This document shows positions 1-12,651 of a DNA stretch of 64,000 bases, piece after piece (position 1 is the first letter of the stretch; every line of letters starts with the position of its first letter). This DNA comes from Diorhabda sublineata (Eukaryota; Arthropoda; Insecta; Coleoptera; Chrysomelidae): positions 31,534,489 through 31,598,488 of the forward strand of contig NC_079481.1 of NCBI RefSeq assembly GCF_026230105.1. Reading direction: 5' to 3'. The notes beneath the pieces were generated by a model. That model saw only the letters and a program-made list of their open reading frames with translations. It made no database searches and was not told the origin of the DNA. Both the position numbers and the translations under genes were made by a program.

Positions 1-566
1 GTAGTTATCACCGATAACTTCAATCACTGAACACGATCCGGATTACTTTCTGTCATTCACATTATGATCGAGATAAACCGATGACTTACTTATCGTTGAC
101 AGATGACATTAAATATCGAATGAAAATAAATTCAAATAAAACAAGTAAGTATAATAAGTCGTGAATATTGGAAAAGATATCTGTTTATGTGCCATAGAAT
201 TGGGGATAAAACATCGTTAATATAATTTCCTTTAAAAAAGATGTTTTAAATCGATCGATTTATCGATGTTTAACAAATCGATATATTATTTGACTTCACT
301 CTGTCAAGAAACTATATAAAAGTAGGTATTCAAAAACATGCTGTCAAAATCCATCAGACCAGCTAAGTTTCCAATAATTTATCGCGACGTTCTATTGAAA
401 CTTACACTGGTAGATTGTAATAACTCTGATTTGACGTCACAGTATGTGAAATATTTTGAAATAATACAAATCTAGATTAATTAAAGTGTTTTATTATTAC
501 CATAAGTGTAATATAATTTTTAACACACTAAATAAATCTATAATGGTTTTAATAAATATCTTGATA
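1..566. other. Sequence downstream of the first odorant receptor gene, nothing recognised
   Basis: AT-rich sequence beyond the stop codon of the minus-strand receptor gene. I see no coding exon, RNA gene or clear repeat. It must contain the receptor's 3' untranslated region, but no poly(A) signal could be placed with confidence. Confidence 0.5.
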
Positions 567-3500
567 TTATTTATGTTGAAATTGTACGATCAGTGAAATG
601 GCTTGGTAGCTCCATTTGTAAAACTGAAACATAAAATGGCAATTTGAATTATTTCACTAAGGTGAACGTCCTTGACTGACTAATTTCCAATATTAAAACA
701 GTTAAAGTTAGTACCTTATGACGATAAACAAAATTTATTCACAGTATGTTTGATACGCACCTCGTATAATCATCAAAGTCGATAAATCAATAGAAATTGT
801 TATAAGAATCAATCAAAGTGTTGATATTTTCATTTTTATAGTAAATAATTTAAAATGTGATTAAGACGGCCCTGATTTTATTTATTCAATTATGCCACGG
901 TTTTTTCAAGTAACAAAAAATCACTTTAGAAATGTTACAACATAATTTACTTGTTTTAATAAGTTGAAATCCAAACTGATTATCCCAAAGAACGATATTG
1001 CTAAAGGAGTCGATGTAATTTGAAGCATTATTAAAAGCGTTCTTTTATTGGATCTATTCCAGTGAATCCAGTCCGTGTCACATAATGTATTATAAAATTC
1101 CACTGACTAAAAGATAAATAACCCAAAGTTACTAATGTATTCGTTAATTTTAATTCACCCAACAATTATATTTCACATAAAAACATTATTTACATGAAAT
1201 AAACTTGATAAAGAAATTTTATATCTAGCTGTTGGTATCCCTGATAGCTGGATTGCCAATTCTCCAAAGTAAATTAAGAAATATCATTCAATTAGGTTTC
1301 ATTAACAATTTGATTACAATTATTTGTTCCATATTAATATAATATCCTAATTTTATCTTTATTATTATTACAAAAGCAATAAATAACATAAAATGGACTA
1401 TGATACGTTCTTAATGCTAATTATAAAATAATAGTAAGTTTTGTTATTTCGTAGGCGTAAAATAAAGATTATTTTGACAATCAGGCAACATAGCAAGATC
1501 GATTTAAATGCTCTGAGCAGTGTTGCCACAATTTAAAAGCTGAATGTAAAAATTGAACTAGAAAATGTACTAGATTGTACCAACTTCAAACAAATTTAAT
1601 AAAATTATAGAAAGATGGATAAACATAAGTTTAAATTAAATTTTTTTTCCAAAAATGTTATAGACTGTGTCAATTATTATTTTAAGGATGAAAAATTTAT
1701 ATAAAGTTTACCGATAAAATTAACAATGCAGTACAAAAATCTCACGATCTAAATATAAATCAACTTGGCTCTGTTTTCTAATTATTGTTACAATCTAGTA
1801 CAATTTCTAGTTTATTTTATTAAACGAAAATATAAAATAACTTTATATTTGCGAACGCAGGGAAAATATATTAAAAAAAAAGGAAAAATGTACTAGCGTA
1901 TAAAATACACTGAAATGTACTAAAATTGTACAAGCTCTGGCAACACTGGCTCTGAGACTTTACTTCGACATATTCATTACACATTAAATGGACGAATATA
2001 AATAAAAAAAAAGATTGATAAGTACATAAAAAGACAATTTCACTCACGGGAGAAATTAAATTTTCTCCTCCAGCACAAAATCGACTCAAAATAACTAAAG
2101 TACCAGTAACACCGATCAAAGTCATGATTACAGCAGGTTTTCCCTCCTAAAATAACAGATTTATAACACCACAGATTCACGCATCAATCCGACAAGCCGG
2201 CTTTTCATACCGACGTTCATCAATGCGCGCTGTTGCCATAACTCCTCGTTAATTCCAGTTGGAAAAATATTATGAATAATTTCAATCAAAATATTGATTT
2301 TATTAAATCTACTAATAAATTTTGATTCGGTAAAAAGAGATTAGACGATTAAATATAGCAGAGCTAGATAATTTTAGTGTTTATGTTTATTCCAATTAAT
2401 TACCAGATACTCACTACGATTATGATCCATATAAACGAAATCAGAATGAAAAAGCCTTGAAAAGTTAAAAAAATCATCATTATCGTCACTTTGCCAGAAC
2501 ACTCGCTGTAAAGTCTAAAAAACAAGGTTAATTTAATAAAGTTCTTAATACAAATCGTATAGCGAGTTAAAGGTTACATTTTAGCAACGTTGTCAAACTT
2601 TAAAAGTAGTATGGAAATTCAGGAATTTTAAAACAATGGGATTTGCCGTATTATACGTATGAAACTCGATTTATCGCAGGAGTAGAATGTAAAATCTCAC
2701 CTTTTGATTTGTAAATGATGAATGATACTGTTTTTTAAAGCAATTCGTACACATTCTTGATAAAATTCGTTATTTATATTAATATCCTTATTTTTGAATT
2801 TCTTCAGATATTCTATTTGTTCGATTAACAGTAAAAATTGTATTTTAAACTGTGTTACTAAATATGTCCAACTGCTTAGTATGATCGCATGTAGCCACAT
2901 CGTACCCACAACGTACACAAATGTAATCAAATCCGATAAATATTCCAGATTCTTCCCGAGTATTTTGAAGGTATCAAAACTTAACACTTTGAAGTCAGCC
3001 ACGAAATAACTGATAACTCCAGCACCTGCACAAACCTGTAAGAATGTCTTCCATATTTTTGAATAAAAGTACGTCACTTTATTTTCTTTTTCAATCTTTT
3101 TTTTCAACTGGTCGTTACAATATTCCGTTGAATAAAAATATAAGTATATTGCATCGAAATATTCATTTCCCAATGTATTTATTACGCAATTGTTGATAAT
3201 AAACTGAAATCAAATTAAAAACTGATTCACTCAATTCTAGTTGTATTTTCACTTAAGAACAAGTCGACGTGGCAACGTCGCTTATTTATTTTTTAGTAGT
3301 CTATAGTCTGCTCAACACTCACACGGCAACTAAAACTATATATTTAAGATATATTCCGAAATATTTATTCGTATAATGGGCCGAGTATATAATCTTTGTA
3401 ATGGGCAGTAGTCAGGGTGATTTTAGGAATAAATGCCATAGAAATAATCACTATTTTACATTTTTTACAATAATGCATTGGATTCACGACGTTTTTAACG

Positions 3501-4732
3501 CTTGCATGATGAGTCAATATTAAGATTTCTTACTGGACATTAATATTGTTCAAACATTTAGTATTTTATTAGATTTCTCACGAATTTATCACAGTTTAAT
3601 TATTCATAATCTAAAACAAATATTTTGTAATTTCCGGAAATTGTATCCTAACCTATAAAAACCGATCGTGTATGTGGAATAAGTTACAGCGTTGCCATGT
3701 AGTAATTTTAATTTTCTGTTCCAAAGAATATTTAGTTGAAATACATTTCTAATTCGAAATGTGGAAAATGTACAGTATATCAAGAAAAACCGACTATTAT
3801 TCTCATTTAGAGATAGATGTTGGTAAAAATCCAACACGAAAATGGTGCTAGAGAATTAAGAATTAAAGTTTTTCATATTTTCATGGCTTGGCTTAATCCC
3901 TACATTATAATTCGCGGTGTCTTCGTCATCACAATCATTTTTTTCTATGATTTTACAATCCCTAACTGCGTCGACGCACGAGTGCTTTCTACAGAGCCGG
4001 ATTTAGAACAACAAGAGGGTTCAGTTCGGTTTACGGAGCGTAAAAACGACTTTTATTGTTATCTAGTATCGATTTTATTTATAAACTTACCGGTATTTGT
4101 AGAAGTATGTTACAAATAACAGATTGTCCATCTGCATAGAAAGAAAATGAAGACGTACTTATTATTTGCATAACAACCAATAACAGCGACGTAAATCTAA
4201 ACCACCCTGTATTTAAAACGTTTAAATGAAGTGTATTCTTGAGATTAATCATCGGATCATCTGGAAAAATATTATCTACAGGGTATTTTTTTTCTTCAAT
4301 ATCTGATTGCATTGCTTCATTATTTGCAAGTTCTCTATTAGTACAAGCAATTAAGGAACGCTTATAGATAAATTCCTCAAATGAAAAACTCTAGTTTCCC
4401 TATTAATAATTTCTAAAATATATTTCAATCGTTTTATGGAAACTCGTTCTTAATACGTATACATGCTATTATTGAACAAGACGTGGCAACGTTGTTTTGG
4501 TGCAGTGAACAGAGAGATCGTAAAAAAACTACAGCGAACATCTGTTGTGTTTTTGTCTCCCGTTTACAGTTTTTATGATATAAAATAGACTATAAACAAA
4601 AAATGGTTTCTTAAACTGACCAATTAATGCAGTAAACTAAATTATCGTTTAGAATAATGTTCAAGAATATAGAATAAATATTTCTAAGATATATATTTTG
4701 ATTTTTTAATATATCTTACCATTTTTGGTCAT
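567..4732 (-). CDS. Odorant receptor (7tm_6), seven coding exons, with a one-base frameshift in exon 4
   Basis: Insect odorant receptors are odour-binding subunits of ligand-gated channels formed with Orco in sensory neuron dendrites. Coding exons on the minus strand, high to low: 4732-4720, 4260-4091, 3203-2701, 2515-2415, 2146-2048, 1106-951 and 623-567. Borders are GT..AG and phases fit, except in exon 4. Exon 1 encodes MTKN plus one base and joins exon 2 (DDPMINLKN). Exon 6 carries the family C-terminal signature NTLCDTDWIHWNRSN, and exon 7 gives FYKWSYQAISL and a stop. Predicted length is about 365 aa if the frameshift is ignored, slightly short for the family (about 370-420). The frameshift is one extra T in a run of five (plus strand 2460-2464). 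Removing it restores a membrane segment (GFFILISFIW) that aligns with the neighbouring paralogue (GFFILISFLW). This is either a recent pseudogene or a homopolymer sequencing error. I am sure of the family but not of the ligand. Confidence 0.88.
1518..1948. mobile_element. hAT-superfamily MITE in an odorant receptor intron
   Basis: The ends are perfect 11-bp terminal inverted repeats, CAGTGTTGCCA at 1518-1528 and TGGCAACACTG at 1938-1948. They are flanked by an exact 8-bp direct repeat GCTCTGAG at 1510-1517 and 1949-1956. An 8-bp target duplication with CA..TG ends is typical of hAT elements. The 431-bp interior is AT-rich with no transposase, so it is non-autonomous. It lies in the intron between exons 5 and 6 of the left receptor. 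Similar GGCAACACTG ends occur singly near 6005, 6855 and 9303. Confidence 0.85.
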
Positions 4733-5844
4733 TTTAATTCTTAGAACATTCATCGCGACGTCTAAAGCAATTTTACTATGCACTAATTCCAGTCTATCAT
4801 ACCTTAAATAGTGTTTTTTTCAAAAAGTGAATATTTTATTACATTAAAAGATATTCACGAGGTAAAATATAAAAGGAAACGATTATTACTACTTCAAAGA
4901 TGTCATATTTTCATATAAATGTATTCTATTAAATACAATTAAGCAAATTTACTTCATTAAAATCCTTTGAAATTGTTGACTTTGTAATGAGATTCGATCT
5001 ATCACTGTAAGCCGCGTTCACGAACTATTAAACTATTGTGAACAGCTGATGATAAATTCAAGACAACGGACAACCTTTAATTTCGTATTAATTGTGAACT
5101 GTTGCTATAAATAAGATACGACTTTTAATGTATATGCAAAATCTCTTTTTTCCCATACTTTGCATCATATTTGACAAAAATATGAGACAAATCTACCAAG
5201 ATACCTCGTAGAACTCAAACATCTTTGTGACACGATATTGTTTAAAAATTTTAATAATGGCGGAAAAGGTTGGTACGTATGACGTCAGAGTTGAAAAAGT
5301 ACTATCGGGATGAAATGGCCGCAGACGTTGCAGCAACCAAACTTTAATTTTCTATATTCCTCATATTTTGTATATATTTTTTATACTTTAAAATCCCTAT
5401 AGAAATACTGTTGAATATTATTAATTTTTTAAAGACGTGATAATCGATAGAAGACATCCAAATGAAACGGACGGAAAATTAAACAATTTAAATTATCGTA
5501 ATGCGCATGCTTGATTACGAACACAGCTGCAATCGGGAAAAACTAAAATATCAACTGGAAATTAGATTACAAAATTTCTATTATAATTAATTGTTAATAA
5601 AAAAGATCATTTATCCCAAAATTAATCAAATTAAAGCCTAAATAGCAGAGGAAATGATATCGTTATTAACATTCATTTTTTTATTTTAAATCCTGAGATG
5701 ATTTAGAAAATACATCAAATATCGAATGTTTGGAAGGTTTTCAAATAAAAGTCTTGTTTGTGCAACTTTTTAATTATTTTATAGGTTTAAAGTGTTTTTA
5801 ATCTGCTTGTAACTATCAATCTACTCGTATTTTATATTATTAAT
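4733..5844. other. Spacer between the two odorant receptor genes
   Basis: About 1.1 kb separating the start codon of the left receptor from the stop codon of the right one, both on the minus strand. It should hold the promoter of the left gene and the 3' end of the right gene. No open frame, TATA box or repeat could be assigned with confidence. Confidence 0.5.
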
Positions 5845-8800
5845 TTATATATTAATATTTTCCAACGATTCGTCTTTGTTCCATTTGCCCCTAATAATTA
5901 AAGAAACCATGGGGTAGCTCCATTTATAAAACTAAAAAAACATATGTTATCATTATTTTAATACACCGATAATTTATTCTAATTATAATAGAACTTCCAA
6001 TTATGTCTGGCAACACCGCAAACCTCATCTTAATATGAGGGAACAATAAATATATGAGTTCATTCAATCCAAATATGGAGGAAGGTAGAGATAAGCATAT
6101 TTTCGCCTACAAATTTAAGAAAAAAGCCACGTTTTTGGTTAATTTTGATAATTTTCGTTTCATTACGTTGTCTATATAAATTTCAGAACCTCCCCTGTAT
6201 TGCTTGCGAGCGCCATTGTGGAAAGCTATTGAACTATATTACGTTGTATATTCAGATTGATACATTTGAGAGTTAAACCCCGTAAGAGGAATTTCTCCTC
6301 ACCTCTATCATCCATAATTCCAATGAATACAGTGCTCATAGAAAAGTATAAGTAGGATTTTATCGTACCCTAAAATTTATATCTAGTGACCATCGAAATA
6401 AAGATTTATGTAGAAATTTTATAGGGTGGGGACATGATATACATATCTCTTTCTAGTGTTTCCTCTCTTCAGAGAGAGTGAAAAGTATGAGAGTTTGAGC
6501 GGAGCCGCGACGATGGATGGACGTATGTCGAAATGAAAGTTTATTATTAGTGCACTAGTTATAACACCGTTTAGAGTGAATATTTACATAAAGATTCATA
6601 ATATGTGACCCCGACGGGATCTAATGTGTCAATACCTAAGTTAGTGTATATTCGCGAGTTCATATAAGTTAAAGTTTTTTCGCGCTATATTTGTGAGAGT
6701 GGCTTGTACTATAAAACCGGTTAATCGGTATGTGTTGTGAGTGAATCCCACCTGTTCCACTGCAATAGGGAATTTTAACTGTACGTAAGTTTTTAATTTT
6801 ATCTCTGTGCGTGCTAATGTTTCCCGCCAACATTGTCAGAAAGGCGGGAGGGTGTCAGTGTTGCCGGAATTTGAAGGTCTACGTCTTTCGATTATACAAC
6901 CACTCATGAACTGGATATAGGCAACCCAACACACTACCATCGCTCTCTGGTGGTCAAACTAGATACTATATATTTCAGGGTATGCTAAAATCGTACTAAT
7001 GTACTAATTTCTTCGGCGAATCTCATTTAATTTCTGTCATAATTGTTGATATTAAATGGATTTTCAAATCTCTTTTATATAAAAAAAATATTTTACTTAG
7101 TATTGTTTACTAACGTTTTTTAGCAAGTCGAAATCGACATTCGATATGCTTAAAAATGATATTTTCATAGGAGTTGCTGAAACTTGAATCATTATAAAAA
7201 GAGTCTTTGAATTCGATTCGTTCCAGTGTATCCAGTCAGTTTCGCATAATGTTTCATACAACTTCATGCTCTAGAAATTAATTCAAACAATTAAAAATAA
7301 ATGTAAACAGTAAATAGATATATAAGAAAAAATCGACAAAGTTTTCTTCTTATCCTCCCGCTCATACTCACGGACAATTTTAAAGTTTCTCCGTGTAGAC
7401 AAGCTTGAAACAAAGTAGTCATAGTGACTATGAGTCCAGTTAGAGGCATAGATATGGCAGCCGATCCTTCCTAAAATAACTAATATTTAAAAAAGTATAT
7501 CAAGCTTTTTTTCATTACTTAACGAAAAGAACTCAACTATTTTTCTTATTTTATTAATGTTCGAAATTTACTTTCCATCTTATTCATTTTAGATAAATAA
7601 TTAATAATTTATATATCAATAATCAAATTTTGTTAGTTCTGCTAGATGTCACTGAAATCAGTACATACTAAACATTTAGTTGATTTGTGGATAACAATCA
7701 TCTCTGAATTTTAAATTTATCTATGGTGTGATGATTGAGTTTTGTGATATTGATAATTGATAATGTTCTATTCATTTAAAACGCCTATTGAGTGCAGTCG
7801 AGAAGTTGTTTACTAAATTGCATCCGTGTATATTCGCGTATTCACATTAAAGTTCTACATATGACATATCCATAAATGAAAAGAAACTACTTAATAAGTC
7901 GATTTGTCTATGAAAGATCAGAAACTTTTTCCGACTTTTAGTCTCTATATGAATTTAGATAACTTTCCTTCATAACGTGTCTACTCTATTTATGCAATGA
8001 ATGAATATTATTAGAGTTTTGTAAATGTTCAAAGTATGAAATACATCATTTTTTAAACATGTTTAATTATAATCAACAATATTTAACTCGGCTAAACGTG
8101 TCAGTTGTCAAATTTTTTTCTTTCACAGAATTAATATTAATCATTGCAATCAACAGTTAAAACCACAGAACTTTCTAATGGTAAGGCTGGTTGCATACAC
8201 TTCATTAATAAAGTTGGTTGCCTACTAATGCAGTAAACGGTGGTGGACAAATATGTATATAAATTTACTCACTATAATCAAAATCCATAGGAAGGATATA
8301 AGGATAAAAAACCCAGCGAGAGTTAAAAAAATCGCAATGGTATTTATCAAAATGTCCAAGCTTCTAAATAACCTAAAATATTTATAAAGTTATGTACGCG
8401 GTATTTTCTAAGAGGTATCAAGATTCAGATGCATATTTTTATAAAATAGGGGAAAATTAAATGAAATATTTTTCTAACACGTAACTCTATGCCTATTTTA
8501 TTGTAGTTAACCGTCGTTTAAATAACTAGTAAGTTTGATGTCTACTTAACAAGTTTTGGTTAGACGCGCTGTTGACAGATTTTCTAGTTAAATATCTCTT
8601 ATTGACTGATGTGAAAGATTTAGTCAAATTCATTACTTTTAATGATTAAATAAAAAGATAATATCAATTTTTTAAATAAATATTGTGAACAAACCCTTAC
8701 TTTTTGATCTGTAAATGCTGAATAATACTCTTCCTCAAAGTAACTCTCACAACTTCTTGATAATAATTATTAAATTTATCAATATCACCATTTTTGAAGT

Positions 8801-10159
8801 CCTTGAGTTCTTCAAGTCTTCCAATTATCATGAAAACTTGAATTTTATATTGTGATACTAAGTAGGACCATAAGTTCATCAATATTGATAAATTACACGA
8901 TATCCCCAACACGTAACATATCATGATAAAATCTCCTAAATATTCTAACTTTTTACCGAATATTCCGAATTTATTGAAAGGTATAACATTATCATCAATT
9001 AGAAAAAAACCGCTAAGAGCTGATATTGCACCAACGCTCCAGAATATCAGACTAATATTTGCGATGAAAACGGCATTTTTATTTTCTTTTGCAATTATAT
9101 CTTTTAATTTGTTCTTACAGTTCTTAATTGAATAAACGTGACGATATACTTCATCAAAATGTTCAGTTGTCAGTAGCATTGGTAAGCAATAGGTGATAGT
9201 TATCTAAAATTAAATAAATATCTATAAACAACGTCCCTATACCAACACTTACAATTACACTGTCTGAATAATTTTTATCCCTCATGGGTACAAATCGTAT
9301 AACTCTGGCAACACTGAGCACAGCCATAATTGTTCTGTTTCCAGAGTAACTATTTGATCATGCGCGATATGAAAATAACGTATCAAAAAGTAGTTTCACC
9401 TTAAACACATATTGTAGATCATGTATTAAGCTTTATTAGATTATGAAATATTTTTAAGATAGATATGGAGTAATTAATTAGTTGTGGAGGTGAAAATTAA
9501 TTGTTCACTGAAACTAAATAAAATCGAAAAATAATGATTTTCTTCTTTTTCCTACACGTATTAGCCATTGTTGGGTACGTGTAGATTAAAGTCAAGTCAT
9601 GCGTAGTGCAGATCAGAGCATACTGCTGGAACAAACCTTATATACATCCATTTTTAACTAAATGACAGTCTAGTTTGATTTAAAATAAAGCGCATGAAAG
9701 GTTAGGTATTTTCACGTGCATAATTTTTTATAAAAAATAATTCAATTAATTAGATACATTGCGAAATTTCTAAACATTATCGAAGAATTGATTTTTCCGT
9801 GCTTATGAACTCTGATACATTTTTTGTGAACAAATTTTTGTGTAGTTGTGACTTATTCATAATCATAATAAATGAACTTACTGGTGTTTGTAAAAAAATA
9901 TTGATCATACTCGCTAATCCGTCTGATCGAAAAAAAAATAGTGATAAGCTTATCACGTGTGCGATAATCAAAAATCTCCTCACATAATATATAAAACAAT
10001 GCTTCTTTAATATCCAGAAAGTTATACGATTTTTTAGGTCTATGAAAGGATCGTCTGAAAAAATACGTAGAAGGTAAAATTCAGTAGCAATATAAATAAA
10101 GATTAGATTATAACCAAAATATATTTGAATTTATTTAATAATTTACCTTGTTCTGTCAT
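5845..10159 (-). CDS. Odorant receptor (7tm_6), intact, seven coding exons
   Basis: Intact paralogue of the left receptor with the same exon plan. Exons, high to low: 10159-10147 (MTEQ plus one base), 10054-9882, 9203-8701, 8363-8273, 7470-7372, 7270-7115 and 5931-5845. All phases fit, and the sum is 1122 bp (373 aa plus stop). Exon 2 starts DDPFIDLKN against DDPMINLKN in the left copy. Exon 3 is 503 bp in both genes. Exon 6 has the C-terminal signature LYETLCETDWIHWNESN, and exon 7 begins FYKWSY as in the left gene but has a longer tail (28 aa). Hydrophobic segments suit a seven-helix receptor. It is expected in the dendritic membrane of olfactory neurons as the tuning partner of Orco. The last intron (5932-7114) is the longest, at 1.18 kb. 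Assignment of the tiny first exon rests on paralogue comparison and good donor/acceptor sites. Confidence 0.9.
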
Positions 10160-11194
10160 TTTAACCTCAAAAAAGTCCATCTTGCTTTGTTATAATATCA
10201 AACTAAGCATTCATTGCATGTATTTATATTTCTCTGTTTATATATTACCATAAATGTCTTTATTAAATTACTAAACATTATTTTGAATAATAAAGTAATA
10301 TGAAATCGTTCATTTTCATACATAATATAGGTTATGAAATAGTTTTTTGATTGTGGAATAGTTTATGATGTAATTTAATCATTTTTAATATTGAATCAGA
10401 TTTTTTCAAATACTAATGAAATGCTAGCCATGGAAATAGCGTAATGATGTTGACTAGACTTTTTATTACAGTTATGAATGCTTGTATGGTCTTCGATTAC
10501 GAGTGTCTTATACTATTTTTTCTATTTTGACTTTTATTCACATTATTTATTTAAAGAAAAATTGTTGAAAATATACATTAGGGAAATTACAACGCAACGT
10601 AGGTGGTCCGTTGGTAGCACTGATTCATGTTTGACAGTTTACTAATGTCATTCAGTCATAAAATTTTTGGACTTTCCAAAATTATGCCTCCCATTTTGCA
10701 TGTGACATTTTGAAAAGCTGCCTCAGATTTATTTCTATGTTTTCGGATGAATGCTTAGCAGTAGTCTGCGTCTGATAATTCTGAAATTAAATTTTTCAGT
10801 TGACAAAATTTCTCTCCTTAAACAAAGCAAGCAATAATAAATTGAGGTGGAAAAGAAGTGTTGGGTAATTTATCTCTATAGAATTTAACCCTTATAGAAA
10901 GAATTTTGTTCATTGTAGACTTGTATGTTTTTACCATATTTCATAACTTTGTTTAAAAACCAATAATTTGTTACAAATATGTTAAAATTGAAATAACCTC
11001 ACATCACCGAATAATGCATCGTCCAGTCAGCTGTCAAAATGAAAATGTTATTCAGAGGCACCAATCCACTATAGAAAATTACCAAAAATCGTTAAAGAAT
11101 GGAGTGCATCTGACACGAACAGGGGTGCCTAATATGGCAAACGTAAACACCAAACTGTACTAACTCTAATATATTTCCGATCTTCCAAATTAAT
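10160..11194. other. Intergenic, upstream of the intact odorant receptor
   Basis: About 1 kb of AT-rich sequence upstream of the receptor start codon; it should contain that gene's promoter. No coding exon or repeat recognised. Confidence 0.5.
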
Positions 11195-11410
11195 TTGTTA
11201 AGAACTAAATTTAAAATGCCGCAATTCTCAACTATTACAGACGACGAGTACATAAGTATTCAAAAGTTGGGAAATATATTAAAGTTAATACACTTTGGTG
11301 TTTATGTTTACCATAATCCCACTAAGAAAACGCTCTTTTTATTTACTATAATTTTGACGTGGTGTCTCCTTATAGTCCTACTCCCTTTCATTGGATACAT
11401 TCCTTATTAG
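11195..11410 (+). pseudogene. Possible odorant receptor first-exon fragment
   Basis: A 71-codon open frame with a charged N-terminus, then IQKLGNILKLIHFGVY, then a hydrophobic stretch of about 20 residues (LFLFTIILTWCLLIVLLPFI) and a stop. The layout (short cytoplasmic start, then first helix) is what the N-terminal exon of an insect odorant or gustatory receptor looks like. It lies next to two receptor genes on the opposite strand. No following receptor exon is visible downstream, and a long (TA)n tract begins 47 bp later. A decayed second copy occurs at 24340-24470. It may be a relic or part of a repeat. I cannot confirm the family from so short a piece. Confidence 0.4.
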
Positions 11411-11454
11411 TAGCAGCTTTTATTTAAATTTATGGATAAATATAGGAAATTATG

Positions 11455-11456
<2 letters not shown>

Positions 11457-11540
<84 letters not shown>
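11457..11540. repeat. (TA)n microsatellite
   Basis: About 42 uninterrupted TA units. It creates spurious alternating Tyr-Ile reading frames, which are not genes. Confidence 0.97.
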
Positions 11541-11543
<3 letters not shown>

Positions 11544-11859
11544 AAAAATGTTTTAAATCAATTTGATAATGTTCATTTTTAATATTTATATAATATCAAT
11601 TTAAATTTTGTCATGTTTCAATTGAATCAACATTTTATAAGAAAATATAAATTCTATAACCCAATTCTCTTATAAAATAGTTACGTAAAGGTTTAAAAAT
11701 TGAATCATCAACTTCCAAATCAGAAAAAAAAATACAATAAACAATATATTATAAAATGTAGTAAAATACTTTCATGAACGATCAACCTAAACTTCAAGTT
11801 ATTAATCTTAAAATTAATTGAGCAAAATTTTATAAAAACAATTAGATCACCTATTAATA
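11541..11859. other. Sequence 3' of ribose-5-phosphate isomerase
   Basis: AT-rich sequence following the isomerase stop codon; it should hold its 3' untranslated region. Nothing else recognised. Confidence 0.5.
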
Positions 11860-12651
11860 TCAGCATATTTTATCAACATAATTATTTGGGTGAGGGGTGA
11901 TTTTAACGGATCCATCTTCCATGCCAAAATACACAATTTCCGCCATATCCACGAACAAACCAGTTTCCACAACACCAGGCATTTGCAGCAACTCCAAATT
12001 TACACTTTTCCAATCATAATCCGGGTTATAATCTCTCCAATCTAGTATGAAGTTACCATTATCCGTGACTACAGGTCCAGCTTTCATAACCGCTTCCCTA
12101 AGCACTACGGTACCTCCAAAATTCCTTTCGATTCTCATTTTAATAGGAACATAAGCCATGGGAGATACTTCAATAGGAATACCTTTCTTATATTGTTCTC
12201 CTAATTTTTGAGAATCTTTGGTGTAGTCGGCAATAATAACAAGTTTCTTAGAACAGCTCGCCACTATTTTTTCTTGTAAAAGACAACCGCCACCTCCTTT
12301 AATCAAAGTCAAGTTTCTATCAACCTCATCGGCACCGTCTATACAAACATCCAATTCGGGTTGTAATTCTAAATCGATTAAGGGTAGTCCATGAGATATA
12401 ATCAGTTGTCGAGATTGGAAAGACGTTGGTATACATTTTATCTTGATGTTTTCATGTTTGAAACGTTCTGCGAGTCTGTTTACTGCGAAAACTGCCGTCG
12501 AACCACTACCTATCCCCACAACATGACCATCGAGAACATGTTCGTCCACGGCTCTATAGGCTGCTAATTTTTTGGCTTCGTTTAAAGATGACATTACAGA
12601 AATACACCTCAGTCTTGATTTTGTACCAGTAATAAATAGTTTAAATAACAT
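11860..12651 (-). CDS. Rpi: Ribose-5-phosphate isomerase A
   Basis: Interconverts ribose 5-phosphate and ribulose 5-phosphate in the non-oxidative pentose phosphate pathway, in the cytosol. The 263-codon frame is complete in a single exon. Family motifs run in order: GIGSGSTA (about residues 47-54, phosphate and sugar binding), IPTSFQSRQLI (about 76-86), DGADEVD (about 104-110, catalytic acids) and KGGGGCLLQEKIVA (about 118-131, with the catalytic Lys). The C-terminal DWRDYNPDY and ETGLFVDMAEIVYFG segments also fit the family. Length matches typical animal RpiA proteins. The first Met opens a 19-residue basic, hydrophobic leader. A second Met (residue 20, MSSLNEAKK) starts where most homologues begin, so either start may be used. 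The leader could be a weak mitochondrial signal, but this is only inference. The gene is head to head with centrin. Confidence 0.97.
   Translation of the reverse strand: MLFKLFITGTKSRLRCISVMSSLNEAKKLAAYRAVDEHVLDGHVVGIGSGSTAVFAVNRLAERFKHENIKIKCIPTSFQSRQLIISHGLPLIDLELQPELDVCIDGADEVDRNLTLIKGGGGCLLQEKIVASCSKKLVIIADYTKDSQKLGEQYKKGIPIEVSPMAYVPIKMRIERNFGGTVVLREAVMKAGPVVTDNGNFILDWRDYNPDYDWKSVNLELLQMPGVVETGLFVDMAEIVYFGMEDGSVKITPHPNNYVDKIC

Noticed and set aside
477..527. Alternative last exon of the left odorant receptor (reading CVKNYITLMVII)
   Set aside because: The exon at 567-623 (FYKWSY start) is matched by the paralogue at 5845-5931 with the same phase, while this one has no counterpart.
6824..6849. 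Small hairpin CCCGCC...GGCGGG as a possible RNA structure
   Set aside because: Six-base stem only, inside an intron, no further structure or conservation evidence.
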